Below are positions 42,717-56,472 of a stretch of DNA of 64,000 nucleotides, piece after piece (position 1 is the first letter of the stretch; every line of letters begins with the position of its first letter). The translations under genes were made by a program, and so were the position numbers. Origin of the DNA: Limonium bicolor (lineage: Eukaryota; Streptophyta; Magnoliopsida; Caryophyllales; Plumbaginaceae); the NCBI GenBank assembly GCA_023374045.1, contig CM041783.1, forward strand, positions 97,685,298 through 97,749,297, written 5' to 3'. The notes beneath the pieces were generated by a model. That model ran no database searches, had not been told where the DNA came from, and was given only the letters and a program-made list of their open reading frames with translations.

Positions 42717-45700
42717 GAAGTATCGCTCTGATGACTGGAAATACCGAGTTTAGGAATACCGAGTTAGGAATTAGAAGCTTAGGGCTAAGGGCTGAGTGAT
42801 AGCATTAGAGATATGCTAGTTAGGAACTCCCGGTGTGTACCGAATACCTACAACACCAGACCCACCCTCCGCAAACCCATTGTATAACTTGGGAAAGAAC
42901 GCCAGAGAGAAGGAAAGTCCTCTCATACTCGGGAAAACCCGATCTGGCAAAAACAGTCACACAGTAAACAGGAACCGGCATATGGTAGATTCCGAGAATT
43001 GGAAGACCCAGAGATGGATCCCGGTTGAACAACAATACCCGCACTTAATAGCGGTGGAATGAGCACTCCAACTACAAGGAGGCTATAACTTGCAACAGCA
43101 TGGGGTGACCTGCTTAGCAGTCGCAAGGACCTGGCTAGTCAACCAGTAGCAGGAAAAGAAGCACTAAGCGTGTAACAAAGCGGAAAAGGAACAGTAACGG
43201 AACCCAAGACACAAGCCTATGGAACAGTAATAGCTAGATAATACCACCAACGGTATGCTAGCTGACTAAGGACATAGTCGGGAGTGGCTAACTCCAAAAC
43301 TACAACGCTAAGGAGGTTACAATACCTGGCCTGTATGCTTACACAGCTACGAGAACATTCACAGGATAATCCGATAGGACTACAGAAGTAGTGCCTAAAC
43401 GAGCTGAAGGCTTAGTAACCACAACAAACGTGTGGGAACGAGCAGTAAGGGAAAACACATAACAAATAATTAGGGATCTCCAAGGATTGGAGAAGTACCT
43501 TGATCAATGACAGCCATGTCAAACTTATTGAGAAGTTACTCAGAAGGTTAATTAACCTAAGTAAATGATCATTGGATCCATGGAGAAGTCGACAAGACTA
43601 TTAAATACCAGTGGAAACCATACTGTGACCGGTATAAGTCTACCCAAAAACCACCAGTACCACGCACTTGCCAGGGCAAGTGCAGTAAGAATAAGAACAT
43701 GTAGAGGAACATTAACACACCACAAGTACATAGTAATGTACTGTGGCCGTAATGGAATAACTACAGGATCACACATCCTAAAAACTGGAAGAATGGAACC
43801 TTGGAAAGGCCTGACGGCCTGACCATTGTATGAAGGATACACCAGTCAGCGGGAAGCTGGACTTGGTCAAGATTTCGAACATGGCTATCCCATGAAGAAC
43901 CTCTTTTAACACCGAACTGTTATTTTTCAAAACCGAGATTTTCTTTCAAAAACCACAACCTTTCTTTAAACCTTAGATTTAAAAACCAAACCAACAGAAT
44001 TACGGTGAGTATCATAGAATGATACAAGAGGAGTTGACAATAGAATACTTCACCTAGGCGTGTGACGAACACTACGAGTATACCCAATTACGGGATGTGG
44101 GACGACCGCACTCCAAAGGAGCTTACGGGCCTGACAAATAGTCGGGTAAGTGGTAACGTATCAATAAGGTACCCCATGTATGTATACATGTAGTGCACGA
44201 AACACGGGAAGTAGTCAACTCCGTTCTACGGACCATGAGTGAGTTCAAGCAGAACAGCTGGACACCTCATACGATCAAGGAGAAGAAACTCAACTAAGGA
44301 ATAAGTATAAGGAACTCAAAGAATCCATCTGAAGATAAGGAATGAGGATTAGGAAGTGCAAATCGCATAGATTAGCAAGCATAGACATTGGATACGTCTC
44401 AAATAATTCAAGCAATTACCTGACAGCTGGAAAGGATACCCAGCCTGAACACAGTAAGGCAAAGGCCTAATGTGAACACAACAACGCTCAACAGACGGGA
44501 CAGAGTTCCCAAGAGCATCTATGAGATTACCAGGAAGCATAATCCATCATTAAGGAGGATATTAAACCTAGTACTAAACACTAGGAGCAAGTATAAACGG
44601 TCTACCCAAGAACGGGAGACATTATAACCCTCAAGTGGAATAGCTCAAATACAATACCACAAGGCGGTATAGTAGATTCAACGTATCATAAACATGAGCC
44701 GGATGTAACGGCATAACCAACAACACCCAGGAGCAATCCTTGAAGGGTGTCTAAATTAACAGCAGTTGAATGAAGCATCACAATAAAAGCACGGAGTTGG
44801 AATGTACACTCGGTTAAGACACCGAAGGGATTTCACTTAACAGGAAATACCCTAAACTACAAGAAGGCCCTGATTAGCACCAGATTGCCAAAAGGGGTCT
44901 CCTATGAACGGAAGCGTGATGTCATGACTTACCATGGAGCCCAGCAATACCTCCAACCTATGGGGTATACAACAAGTGGAAATATGTATAAGCAGCTTGC
45001 AAAGAGCATTGCTTGCAGCAATAAGGCTTAAAAGCTAGGGACCAACTACGTTATGTAAACTTGAACGGTTACAAAACCCACACTATTAATAATGCGGATT
45101 GCAAGAGACATTGCTTCATACGATAAATAGATCGACAACTGAACCACCCAATATGAACTCAGCATAATGAGTGGCTTGGAGTACAGGAAACCTCGATGTC
45201 ACTGTCACTAGAGCATCAGTCTACATACAGTTGACGAAGCTTTAAATTACCCTTCATGCCTTCTGTAGAAATGGTAACACAGAGGCATAGGAATCGTGAT
45301 AATGCCAACATTGGCCTAGTCCACACTTGGACACTACGGGAAACCCGAGGAAAGGTACCCCTCGTTAACCGAAGACCACCAATGTGGTGAAGAGGTGAAC
45401 CCTTAGAAAAGGCTTCCATCAACAATAACAACAAAGCATGTGCATGTAGATATTGTCAAGAGGCGACCGAACAAACAATTACGGTCTAAAGGAGTAAGTA
45501 TACTCCATATGCACCCAAGCATGTGGTAAACCATTGTATAAATACTAACATAGCAAACCTTGTCATGAGACTTAAGAGTGGAACACAAACCTCTCAACAA
45601 GAACCTTCACTTACCAGTGATGAAGTACCCTTCAATCAAGAACGGGGCCAGGAAACCCTTGAAGATTCTTAGGATGTCCCGGTGATGTACATACAAGTAG

Positions 45701-48279
45701 AACTACACAGCTAGAGCCCATAACCAATGTTCAGCACTGGGAGACAATAGTTGTCAAAAAACAATAAATGTGAGTACACACTGAACACCACGAATGACCA
45801 ACGCTCAAGAGAGCTTATCAACCAAGATACTTGGTAAATTGTACCATAAATGATGAAGGAATGTGAGGTAAGTTAACCTACACATGAAACCTAAATTGAA
45901 ATAAAACATCCCCACAATGGGAAGATAATAGTATTGCGGTATGCTACGACAACCGTCATACATATGAACTAGGAACCTCCTAGTGTATTCACACCATAAG
46001 GAAATGGTGCCAACGACAATGGCAACGAGTAAAGATAAGCTACCACAGTAATAGAGACAGTAAGAACAATGTTGTACAATGAGTAAGAGTATGGTGCGCA
46101 ACAAGCGACCGCTATAAGGAAGTAGCAGATAATGACACGGAGTATAAGTACGAGATAACAGGCGAAAATATTCTTTCCTATCACATAAGTGACTTACTGT
46201 CAAGCGTTTACGCCTCTGCACTCTGTATGACTGAGTGTTTTGGTATTGCACTTGTGCAGCTAATGATCAAGTGGGATAGCTAGGAATGTAGGAAATGTAA
46301 AGTATAGTAAACCCTTCTTTTCACCAACAAACATGGCATAAGCCAGTTAAGCAAGCTTAGCAACAAACCGTGCGACCGAAGGCCAAAGAAGCATGAAGAG
46401 TGTAAAGCACACTAACAATCACAAGGTGTGAATTCCGTTGGAATAAAAGGTGAAAGAAGACTGAAGAAAGTCACTAGGACCGACGCGTACTGAACCAGAG
46501 AAACTGGTATAATTCAAAAGCTATTGACAATAGAGGAAGCACTACAACTAAGTAGTGACTTAACCTCACCCGACAATAAGTCGGAGGAACTTAGTGAATA
46601 ACCGTGGGAGTACGAATAGTATGTATGATAGATAACCAGAGAGCTGGTTACAATCTAAAACTCATTGAGTTCAAGCACGGTAAAAGAGTACCACACTTGC
46701 TAGTAAACCTTATTTCCACAATAAAGGGATAAAAAGGCGACGAGTAGCATATTTAGAATAACACAAAGAGCGAATTAAGCACTAAGGTTATCAGGGTCAC
46801 GCAGCAGAAGCTAGTGGACCCTAGCTAGGAAGTTTAATACACCTACTAAGTATGAGAGAACGGTTATCAATGCCTTGAAGCCTAGTAGGCTAGAACTGAA
46901 TTAATTATGAGTTAAATAACTCATATAGGAATTCTTGGTGCAAGGACTAAACCATTAGTATGGTTAAGACCCTTTGACTAGCATACATTGAGTAATAAAC
47001 CGTAAAGAAGCTAAAACACTTCAAATTAAACCAATGTTTAATAATAATAACATATGGTAGATTACGTGGGCGTAATCCCTTTTAAGGGGGGTAGAGCGAA
47101 AACCGCTTAGTATAAGTTTCATGAAGAAAACACATAAACGATAATGTGCATAGCACAAATGAGAAACGAATTGATGATTGATGCCTATGTTAAATAAACA
47201 TAGGTATTCATTCATATTGAAATTGTGGTAATTAGGCATGAGAGATGCAAATAGCATAGGATGGATATACCTACCTTGTAACACCATGTAAGAGTATTAG
47301 TAAAAAAAAAGTAATGAGTAGTGGACGGAGCTCCACGAGTATTGTAGCCTTTGAAGAAGTAGTACAAAATGAATGAGAGTAGTAGATGAATGAAGTCTAG
47401 GGGTAGTGTATACCTAGGTAAATTATTGGAAGTAAATTGAGGACAACTAAATTTTATAAGTAGTAATGGATGAAAGTAGCGAAGGTTGATGAAATGAGCA
47501 TTTAGGTATTGAACCACGGAGTAAAGCATTTGGGAAGTAGAGTGAAGATGATTGATGGATTGATTCCATCCTTTGGAGATGTATGAATCCGTATCACGAC
47601 TAGAAAGGGTAAAAAGATAGAAAATGAAAACAATTAAATTATTTGTTTGTTTGAATCTGATGTGGGAAGTCGAACTTGATCCTGATCAGATCAAGGGAAA
47701 CCAAACACAAATTGGGGTGGAAAGATAGTTCAACACTGATGCTGATCACATCAGGGTCGAATGACTCTTGAAGCTCCCCTCAAGTGGTCACAAGAATCAC
47801 ACATAGGATAGAAGGAATGAATATAAATTGGAATTTGGAGTTGTATGTTTTAGGAAAATTTCTAGTTAATAGCTGCGAAAGGATTTGTTTTAATCGGAGA
47901 ATGAGGATGTGTTGGAAGCATATATCGGAGAAGATAGTAGTATATCATATTGTATTATTCCAAGGGCAGCGGGACATAAAGGAGTCCTGTGTCTAGATGA
48001 CCTGAGTGCCTACAGGATTGTGTTGTGTATTGCATGGCTTCGGGGATAGCTTTGCACTCTATGTATGTATGTATAAATTTTGTAAAGAGGAAACCGGATG
48101 GTTGGTAGTAATGCGGATTGAGTAATTATTGTACATTGGTATGGTATGGTATGTAGAGACCTCGAGTAATGGATTGGGAATTGTAAGGAGGAGGAATGTA
48201 TAACTTTTGGCATAGACAAGTATGAATGAGCAAGTATCGCAATCCTATAACCTTGAGCAACTTTGAGGACAAAGTTCTT
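42717..48279 (+). other. Internal region of element B, no coding capacity
   Basis: About 5.6 kb without a recognisable gag or pol motif in any frame and without an ORF that is clearly more than chance. The minus strand gives longer ORFs rich in Cys, Leu and Tyr (for example 45,805-46,251), which reflect pyrimidine bias. Regions near 43,900-43,990 are A/T-rich simple sequence. The region up to 46,319 is duplicated in the right arm; 46,320-48,279 occurs once in this window. Confidence 0.75.
47066..47097 (+). promoter_or_regulatory. Second polypurine tract and conserved block shared with element A
   Basis: GGGCGTAATCCCTTTTAAGG followed by GGGGTAGAGCG closely matches 60,769-60,800 of element A, which lies just after its chromodomain. 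It includes AAGGGGGGTAGA, a copy of the 3' polypurine tract, about 1.2 kb upstream of the true one. Confidence 0.65.
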
Positions 48280-48292
48280 AAGGGGGGTAGAT
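48280..48292 (+). promoter_or_regulatory. Polypurine tract of element B
   Basis: AAGGGGGGTAGAT, directly before the 3' LTR start, is identical to that of element A. Confidence 0.9.
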
Positions 48293-48670
48293 TGAAATAC
48301 CCCGAACTTAAATATAGTGATTAAAATTATTCTAATCCGTATTTAAGGCCTAATAATGCTTAAGTAATATTGGTAAGGAAAAATAAATCCAAAAGAAATA
48401 GAGAAACGCTTAAAAAGCGAAAAACGCTAAATAAGCGTTAAATAACCATATGAGGTATGCGACCTCAGTTAGCGTATTATATGGATTCTAAGGGCTTAAT
48501 AAGACCTCAATATTATATGGGAAACAACTCCCAAAGAAAACAGATCCAAAGAATGAATAAAAACGCTAATAGAGCTTTAGCACACGTTTTTCGAGGAAAC
48601 TCGAAAACGTGATTCTAAGTGGTCAACGAACCCGTAAAAAGATTATAAATCATTAAATAACGATTATTAA
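48293..48670 (+). repeat. Truncated 3' LTR of element B
   Basis: It matches 38,561-38,938 with scattered differences (for example TACCCCGAACTTAAATATAG against TACACCAAACTTACATATAG) and stops abruptly at CGATTATTAA, where the inverted junction begins. LTR differences between this and the 5' LTR show that the insertion is not very recent. Confidence 0.85.
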
Positions 48671-51600
48671 ATGAAGGGGGAAGAAGGGTTTACTATACTT
48701 TACATTTCCTACATTCCTAGCTATCCCACTTGATCATTAGCTGCACAAGTGCAATACCAAACACTCAGTCATACAGAGTGCAGAGGCGTAAACGCTTGAC
48801 AGTAAGTCACTATGTGATAGGAAAGAATATTTTCCGCCTGTTATCTCATACTTATACTCCGTGTCATTATCTCTGCTACTTCCTTATAGCGGTCTTGTTG
48901 CGCACCATACTCTTACTCATTGTACAACATTGTTCTTACTGTCTCTATTACTGTGGTAGCTTATCTTTACTCGTTGCCATTGTCGTTGGCACCATTTCCT
49001 TATGGTGTGAATACACTAGGAGGTTCCTAGTTCATATGTATGACGGTTGTCGTAGCATACCGCAATACTATTATCTTCCCATTGTGGGATGTTTTATTCA
49101 ATTTAGGTTTCATGTGTAGGTTAACTTACCTCACATTCCTTCATCATTTATGGTACAATTTACCAAGTATCTTGGTTGATAAGCTCTCTTGAGCGTTGGT
49201 CATTCGTGGTGTTCAGTGTGTACTCACATTTATTGTTTTTGACAACTATTGTCTCCCAGTGCTGAACATTGGTTAATGGCTCTAGCTGTGTAGTTCTACT
49301 TGTATGTACATCACCGGGACATCCTAAGAATCTTCAAGGGTTTCCTGGCCCCGTTCTTCAATTGAAGGGTACTTACATCACTGGTAAGTGAAGGTTCTTG
49401 TTGAGAGGTTTGTGTTCCACTCTTAAGTCTCATGACAAGGTTTGCTATGTTAGTTATTATACAATGGTTTACCACATCTTGGGTGTCATGGAGTATACTT
49501 ACTCCTTTAGACCGTAATTGTTTGTTCGGTCTCGCTGCTTCAATCTATCAGCAAGTCTATCATATGCTGTGCTGTTGTTGTTATTGTTGATGAAGCTTTT
49601 CTAAGGGTTCACCTCTTCACCACATTGTGGTCTCGGTTAACGAGGGGTACCTTTCCTCGGGTTTCCCGTAGTGTCCAAGTGTGGACTAGGCCAATGTTGG
49701 CATTATCACGATTCCTATGCCTCTGTGTTCCATTTCTACAAAGGCATGAAGGGTAATTAAAGCTGCTGACTGTGTATATGCTAGTGATGCTCTAGTCTGA
49801 TGCTGTGACATGACTCGAGGTTTCCTGTACTCCAAGCCACTCATTATGCTGAGTTCATATTGGGTGTGTTCAGTTGTCGATCTATTTATATCGTATGAAG
49901 CAATGTCTCTTGCAATCCGCATTATTAATGTGTGGTTTTTGTAACCGTTCAAGTTTACATAACGTAGTTGGTCCCTAGCTTTTAAGCCTTATTGCTGCAA
50001 GCAATGCTCTTTGCAAGCTGCTTATACATATTTCCACTTGTTGTATACCCCATAGGTTGGAGGTATTGCTGGGCTCCATGGTAAGTCATGACATCACGCT
50101 TCCGTTCATAGGAGACCCCTTTTGGCAACTGGTGCTAATCAGGGCCCTTCTTGTAGTTTAGGGTATTTCCTGTTAAGTGAAATCCCTTCGGTGTCTTAAC
50201 CGAGTGTACATTCCAACTCCGTGCTTTTATTGTGATGCTTCATTCAACTGCTGTTAATTTAGACACCCTTCAAGGATTGCTCCTGGGTGTTGTTGGTTAT
50301 GCCGTTACATCCGGCTCATGTTTATGATACGTTGAATCTACTATACCGCCTTGTGGTATTGTATTTGAGCTATTCCACTTGAGGGTTATAATGTCGTCTC
50401 CCTTCTTGGGTAGACCGTTTATACTTGCTCCTAGTGTTTAGTACTAGGTTTAATATCCTCCTTAATGATGGATTATGCTTCCTTCCTGGTATCTCATAGA
50501 TGCTCTTGGGAACTCTGTCCCGTCTGTTGAGCGTTGTTGTGTTCACATTAGGCCTTTGCCTTACTGTGTTCAGGCTGGGTATCCTTTCCAGCTGTCAGGT
50601 AATTGCTTGAATTATTTGAGACGTATCCAATGTCTATGCTTGCTAATCTATGCGATTTGCACTTCCTAATCCTCATTCCTTATCTTCAGATGGATTCTTT
50701 GAGTTCCTTATACTTATTCCTTAGTTGAGTTTCTTCTTTTTCTTCGTATCGATGAGGTGTCCAGCTGTTCTGCTTGAACTCACTCATGGTCCGTAGAAAC
50801 GGAGTTGACTACTTCCCGTGTTTCGTGCACTACATGTATACATACATGGGGTACCTTATTGATACGTTACCACTTACCCGACTATTTGTCAGGCCCGTAA
50901 GCTCCTTTGGAGTGCGGTCGTCCCACATCCCGTAATTGGGTATACTCGTAGTGTTCGTCACACGCCTAGGTGAAGTATTCTATTGTCAACTCCTCTTGTA
51001 TCATTCTATGATACTCACCGTAATTCTGTTGGTTTGGTTTTTAAATCTAAGGTTTAAAAGAAAGGTTGTGGTTTTTGAAAGAAAATCTCGGTTTTGAAAA
51101 ATAACAGTTCGGTGTTAAAAGAGGTTCTTCATGGGATAGCCATGTTCGAAATCTTGACCAAGTCCAGCTTCCCGCTGACTGGTGTATCCTTCATACAATG
51201 GTCAGGCCGTCAGGCCTTTCCAAGGTTCCATTCTTCCAGTTTTTAGGATGTGTGATCCTGTAGTTATTCCATTACGGCCACAGTACATTACTATGTACTT
51301 GTGGTGTGTTAATGTTCCTCTACATGTTCTTATTCTTACTGCACTTGCCCTGGCAAGTGCGTGGTACTGGTGGTTTTTGGGTAGACTTATACCGGTCACA
51401 GTATGGTTTCCACTGGTATTTAATAGTCTTGTCGACTTCTCCATGGATCCAATGATCATTTACTTAGGTTAATTAACCTTCTGAGTAACTTCTCAATAAG
51501 TTTTGACATGGCTGTCATTGATCAAGGTACTTCTCCAATCCTTGGAGATCCCTAATTATTTGTTATGTGTTTTCCCTTACTGCTCGTTCCCACACGTTTG

Positions 51601-52311
51601 TTGTGGTTACTAAGCCTTCAGCTCGTTTAGGCACTACTTCTGTAGTCCTATCGGATTATCCTGTGAATGTTCTCGTAGCTGTGTAAGCATACAGGCCAGG
51701 TATTGTAACCTCCTTAGCGTTGTAGTTTTGGAGTTAGCCACTCCCGACTATGTCCTTAGTCAGCTAGCATACCGTTGGTGGTATTATCTAGCTATTACTG
51801 TTCCATAGGCTTGTGTCTTGGGTTCCGTTACTGTTCCTTTTCCGCTTTGTTACACGCTTAGTGCTTCTTTTCCTGCTACTGGTTGACTAGCCAGGTCCTT
51901 GCGACTGCTAAGCAGGTCACCCCATGCTGTTGCAAGTTATAGCCTCCTTGTAGTTGGAGTGCTCATTCCACCGCTATTAATGCGCGGGTATTGTTGTTCA
52001 ACCCGGGATCCATCTCTGGGTCTTCCAATTCTCGGAATCTACCATATGCCGGTTCCTGTTTACTGTGTGACTGTTTTTGCCAGATCGGGTTTTCCCCGAG
52101 TATGAGAGGACTTTCCTTCTCTCTGGCGTTCTTTCCCAAGTTATACAATGGGTTTGCGGAGGGTGGGTCTGGTGTTGTAGGTATTCGGTACACACCGGGA
52201 GTTCCTAACTAGCATATCTCTAATGCTATCACTCAGCCCTTAGCCCTAAGCTTCTAATTCCTAACTCGGTATTCCTAAACTCGGTATTTCCAGTCATCAG
52301 AGCGATACTTC

Positions 52312-52323
52312 GCTCTGATACCA
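52312..52323 (-). promoter_or_regulatory. Primer binding site of inverted element B
   Basis: GCTCTGATACCA on the plus strand is the complement of the TGGTATCAGAGC site at 42,705. Confidence 0.9.
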
Positions 52324-52328
52324 CTTTT

Positions 52329-55300
52329 TGTAACACCCCTACCGCCAATACTGTCATTACCGTCCAATCTCCTTATACAATCCAGACTTACGCAGCGGAT
52401 ACATACTTACACAACGGTGGGTGATACATTGCCGTTAGCCACCCACGTAACCAACAAGACTTACTACTACATACAACATCGGTTTGATGGACCGGAATAT
52501 CCGAGTACTACACACTTACAATACATACTCTCAATTACCAATTCAAATGCTAGAACTTCCCATTCATTACAATACTCCATAAGTTCAATACAGTATAATA
52601 CACCGAGTTTTACTAAGATCCTTATACAAGTACAATACCTCTTTCAATTCCATACACACTCATTAAGAGTCTAACCACTACCCATTCCTCACAAACTACT
52701 CACTTTCTAGGTACAAGGGGTGTGCCTTTTAGTGCACTTCTACATTCTACTTCTAACTATCCAAGTGTAGCCACCGGTTTCTTACCTTGACCATATCCGC
52801 TTCGGATACCTGCACACTAAAAACGTTCCCCCTAGGGGGTCAGCTTTCGCTGAATATGATAACCGCATACCCCGCGTACTAGTGAGGGTACGCCGACCAC
52901 TTGGTCGAATACATGCAGTTCATTTTATTCATACATACATGCATACATGCCTTCATACATAATACTACAATACTTTACACAAGGAACACATACATACACT
53001 TCAATCCATACGAGGTAAACCATACAAGCCAACAAATACAACTTACCTTTTTCCGAAATCCACAATCCACAATACATATACAATACATAAGCAATACATA
53101 CACAATACACCACCCTACTTGTTAGCTCCTTTTTGTCCACCCGGGTTAATCGGGTGGAGATTACTCTTTTACTCGTTACACTATACATACTCATACTTTA
53201 CTTACTTACTCTTACTCATGTTAAGTCGTCGGGACCTCCGGCCCGGGGACTACTCTGTCCCACCACCGGGATTTACTTGGTTCACCAATCCAGGATGCTA
53301 CCCATTTAAGGGGTTTGGGCCGTGGACCAGTTTAAGAACCAGGAATCGGATCCAACCTCTTGTGTCTCCTCATCCTCACGCGTGGCCGAAGCTATATCGG
53401 ACTTCTACTCATTCCAATTTACTTATTACTTACGTTAGAAGTTAGGTAGTTAGGAATTAGTAGAAGTCACACATCCAAGCCACAATAATACAATACATTG
53501 CTCATATATACATCCACACGAAATACAATACAATACACAAGTACACTACAAGGTACACATACACTTCATCTTCATTCATATATTTCATGAATTAAACAAA
53601 CTAGTGTTCAAGACAATAAATATCAAGAACACATAAATCAAGCACAAGTAAGTGCAATATAGTCCGATTCATGCATTTATCTTATTTAGGTGATCAAATA
53701 AGCACACAAATCGGGGTAACAAGATTAGGATACAGGGCATGAAGAATCATACCTTTCACACGTTGACTTTGGACTCACCGACTCCCTTCGGTGTTCAACT
53801 ATTTGAATCCTATCACATACATACAGTTGGATGGTTAATTATCCATAATTAACCTTACTTATTACTTTCCTAAAGTTTCCTAGTTTATACTTAATAACTC
53901 TTTGTTACTTAAATACATTTACTTAAGTTACTTACTTACAATTATTTTCTAAGCTTGTTTATAGCCTTAATGACCATTAAACATCATTAATCATGTCTTA
54001 ATTATCTTATACTATCATTACCCATCATCACCCATCCTTAGAATACCTTTTAAAACTCATTCTGTACAAATTTTGGGGTGGTCTGGGTTTGTGTCCGGGG
54101 ATACAAACCCGGACCAATACTGGAATTCGTTTTCTGGACAGATTTGTGTGTGGTCCGGGTTAGGGAAGCGTTTACAAACCCGGACCATACAATTGTAGTT
54201 CTCTCGGGTATGTTTTCTATGTGGTCCGGGTTTAGGTCATAGTTTACAAACCCGGACCATGTCTTTGTAAAACCTCTCGGCTGTATTTTAGGGGTGGTCC
54301 GGGTTTAGGTCCTAGTTTGCAAACCCAGACCACTCCTTCTGAATTACAATCTGTCGAGTTTTTTGACTGGTCCGGGTTTGCGTACTTGTTTGCAAACCCG
54401 GACAAGTTGCAGTACTTACATACATGCTAGTTTTTTTTTACTATGTTTCAAACTCCAAAATTTCTACCAATCTCTTCCCCATTATTCTTACATATAATCT
54501 AGCATATTTTAGCATTGATTAAGCACTTTAAACTAGCCTAATCCACCTCTATCAAAATCTGTTACGAAATACACTCCACTGTCAGTTTTTCTCCACTGTT
54601 ACAGTTTTTCTTTCTTCAACAATTGCTACAGATTTTTCCCTTCCTCTTTACCATTCAATACTCCCTCTTCTAATGCTACTCCTAACATCCTCAATGCATT
54701 ACCTCAATCCTAGTTCCATCCCATTACTTAAACTCTCTTCCAAATCTGTCACAAAGTACTAAACTACTCACTTAGACTCTCCAAATTCACCTAGTTATTA
54801 CCTACGTAGTTTTTCCTCTTACACAACTAAGTCCTCCTATTTCCATACAAATTTGGGCAGAGGTTCCCCTATATTTTTAACATTGCCCACATACATTTTC
54901 AGCCCACACATTCATTCCAATTCCCATATCAGTACCAACATCAAACAACACTATTTCACACATACATTCCCTGCACAAACATACTCATTATCCAATGTTT
55001 TCCCAAGCTTTTAAACATCTTTTAAAACTTCCAAAACTGTCACATTCTCTTCCTCATTATACTACAATATACTTACTACTCATTACCACATACTTTACAT
55101 ATTTCCAATACCCAAAATCCCTTACACTACACAATGCAAAACTAACTCAAGGTAATGCATTTACCTTGTGATTTTTGTTCCTTTTTCTTCTCTTCTCCTT
55201 CTCTTCCTTTATTCTTTCTTTTCCTTCCTTTCCTTCTTGTTCTCGGTTCCAAATGGAGTCCACACTCCAATGCTACAGCCCATACCAATACACAATTCTA

Positions 55301-56472
55301 ACTTATCATTCATTCATAACTAACCCTAGAATTTAGTTATTTTTAGGGTTTAGAAAGAACGTTACCTTACAACCAACGAGTGAGGTCCTTGGTTAGCAAG
55401 AGAGTGAGATTTCTAGCCCATGGGAGAAGCCAAAGTCGGCTGGAATACAAGGAACAAGGCAAGGTTTCAACATAAATTTCGTTTTGCCAACAAGGGCTAG
55501 GAAATGATGAGTTTTCAAGATTATTTTTACCTTAAAACATCATGAAGAAGGAGGAGCTTCCAATGGTGGTCTCAAACCTTCAAATGGAGAATACCCATGG
55601 AGATGAAAATGGGTGTTTTCAATTGTGAAATGAGGAAGATGATCTCCTTTGCAAGGGGAATCTAATGGTGTAATTTTTGTTGCATTTGGAGAAGGATTGA
55701 GCCTTCAACAAGAGGAGAGAAGATGAGGGCTGTGTGAAGTTTTGGCAAATCGCCATGGCTGTCGCAAGAAGGAAGAAGAGAAATCAGAGAGGGAGGAGGG
55801 AGTGCAGTACGTGAGGGTGTGAGGGAGTAGAGGTGAGAGTGTATCCCCCTTCCCTTTTTACTTTATTTTTGCTTTTTGCTTTTTGGTTTATTTATTAGTT
55901 ACTTGTGTGAGTGTGTGAGAGAGGGGTTAATTAACTCATTAAAACCGGCCCCTCACATTACTACTAGTTGGAGCATTTTTCGTCTTTTACAGAAAACGCG
56001 TGTTATTTTACCCGTTTTGATACTATTCACTAACCGGGCCCGTTTTCCGGAATTTTCTAGTTTCTTTATTTTTATTGGTTATTAAGCTTCCATTAATGCT
56101 TAATAATCGTTATTTAATGATTTATAATTTTTACGGGTTCGTTGACCACTTAGAATCACGTTTTCGGGTTTCCTTGAAAAACGTGCGCTAAAGCTCTATT
56201 AGCGTTTTTATTCATTCTTTGGATCTGTTTTCTTCGGGAGTTGTTTCCCATATATTATTTAGGTCTTATTAAGCCCTTAGAATCCATCTAATACACTAAC
56301 TGAGGTCTCATACCTCCTATGGTTATTTAACGCTTATTTAGCGTTTTTCGCTTTTAAGCGTTTCTCTATTTCTTTTGGATTTATTTTTCCTTAGCAATTA
56401 CTTAAGCATTATTAGGCCTTAAATACGGATTAGAATAATTTTATTCACTATATGTAAGTTTGGTGTATTTCA
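52329..56472 (-). repeat. 5' LTR of inverted element B, 4144 bp
   Basis: On the plus strand it starts TGTAACACCCCTACC and ends TTGGTGTATTTCA. It is 5 bp longer than the left copy. Confidence 0.9.
54079..54405. repeat. Hairpin array in inverted B LTR
   Basis: The same five stems as at 40,628-40,956, in reverse order. One stem has lost two bases (GGTCCGGGTTAGGG), while the other four keep full stems. Confidence 0.9.

Larger units (their letters stand above)
31023..46319 (+). repeat. Left arm of the giant inverted duplication
   Basis: The reverse complement of this 15.3-kb segment matches 48,681-64,000 throughout. It carries, from left to right, the end of the A LTR, polypurine tract, pol, the 5' LTR fragment, then B's 5' LTR and about 3.6 kb of B's internal region. 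The match still holds at the last base of the window, so the true arm may be longer: on the left it could extend below 31,023. Confidence 0.95.
38561..48670 (+). mobile_element. Element B: non-autonomous LTR retrotransposon (LARD-like), 3' LTR truncated
   Basis: It consists of a 5' LTR (38561-42699), a primer binding site, a 5.6-kb internal region without coding capacity, a polypurine tract and the first 378 bp of the 3' LTR. It shares LTR ends (TGAAATAC...GGGTGTTACA), the polypurine tract and a conserved 3' block with element A, so it probably used A-type proteins. It is inserted in A's 5' LTR fragment in the opposite orientation. The 3' LTR stops at the centre of the inverted duplication. 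Confidence 0.85.
46320..48680. other. Unique centre of the inverted duplication
   Basis: These 2361 bp lack an inverted partner: the last 1.96 kb of B's internal region, the polypurine tract, 378 bp of 3' LTR and about 10 bp of filler (48671-48680, ATGAAGGGGG) that match neither side. Confidence 0.85.
48681..56472 (-). mobile_element. Element B, inverted copy, lacking its 3' part
   Basis: On the minus strand it comprises the 5' LTR (52329-56472), primer binding site and 3.6 kb of internal region, ending at the central junction. It contains no polypurine tract or 3' LTR. Confidence 0.85.

Noticed and set aside
45805..46251. 148-codon minus-strand ORF, also present in the right arm at 48,730
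   Set aside because: Rich in Cys, Leu and Tyr from strand bias; reading frame not kept between arms and no family motif.
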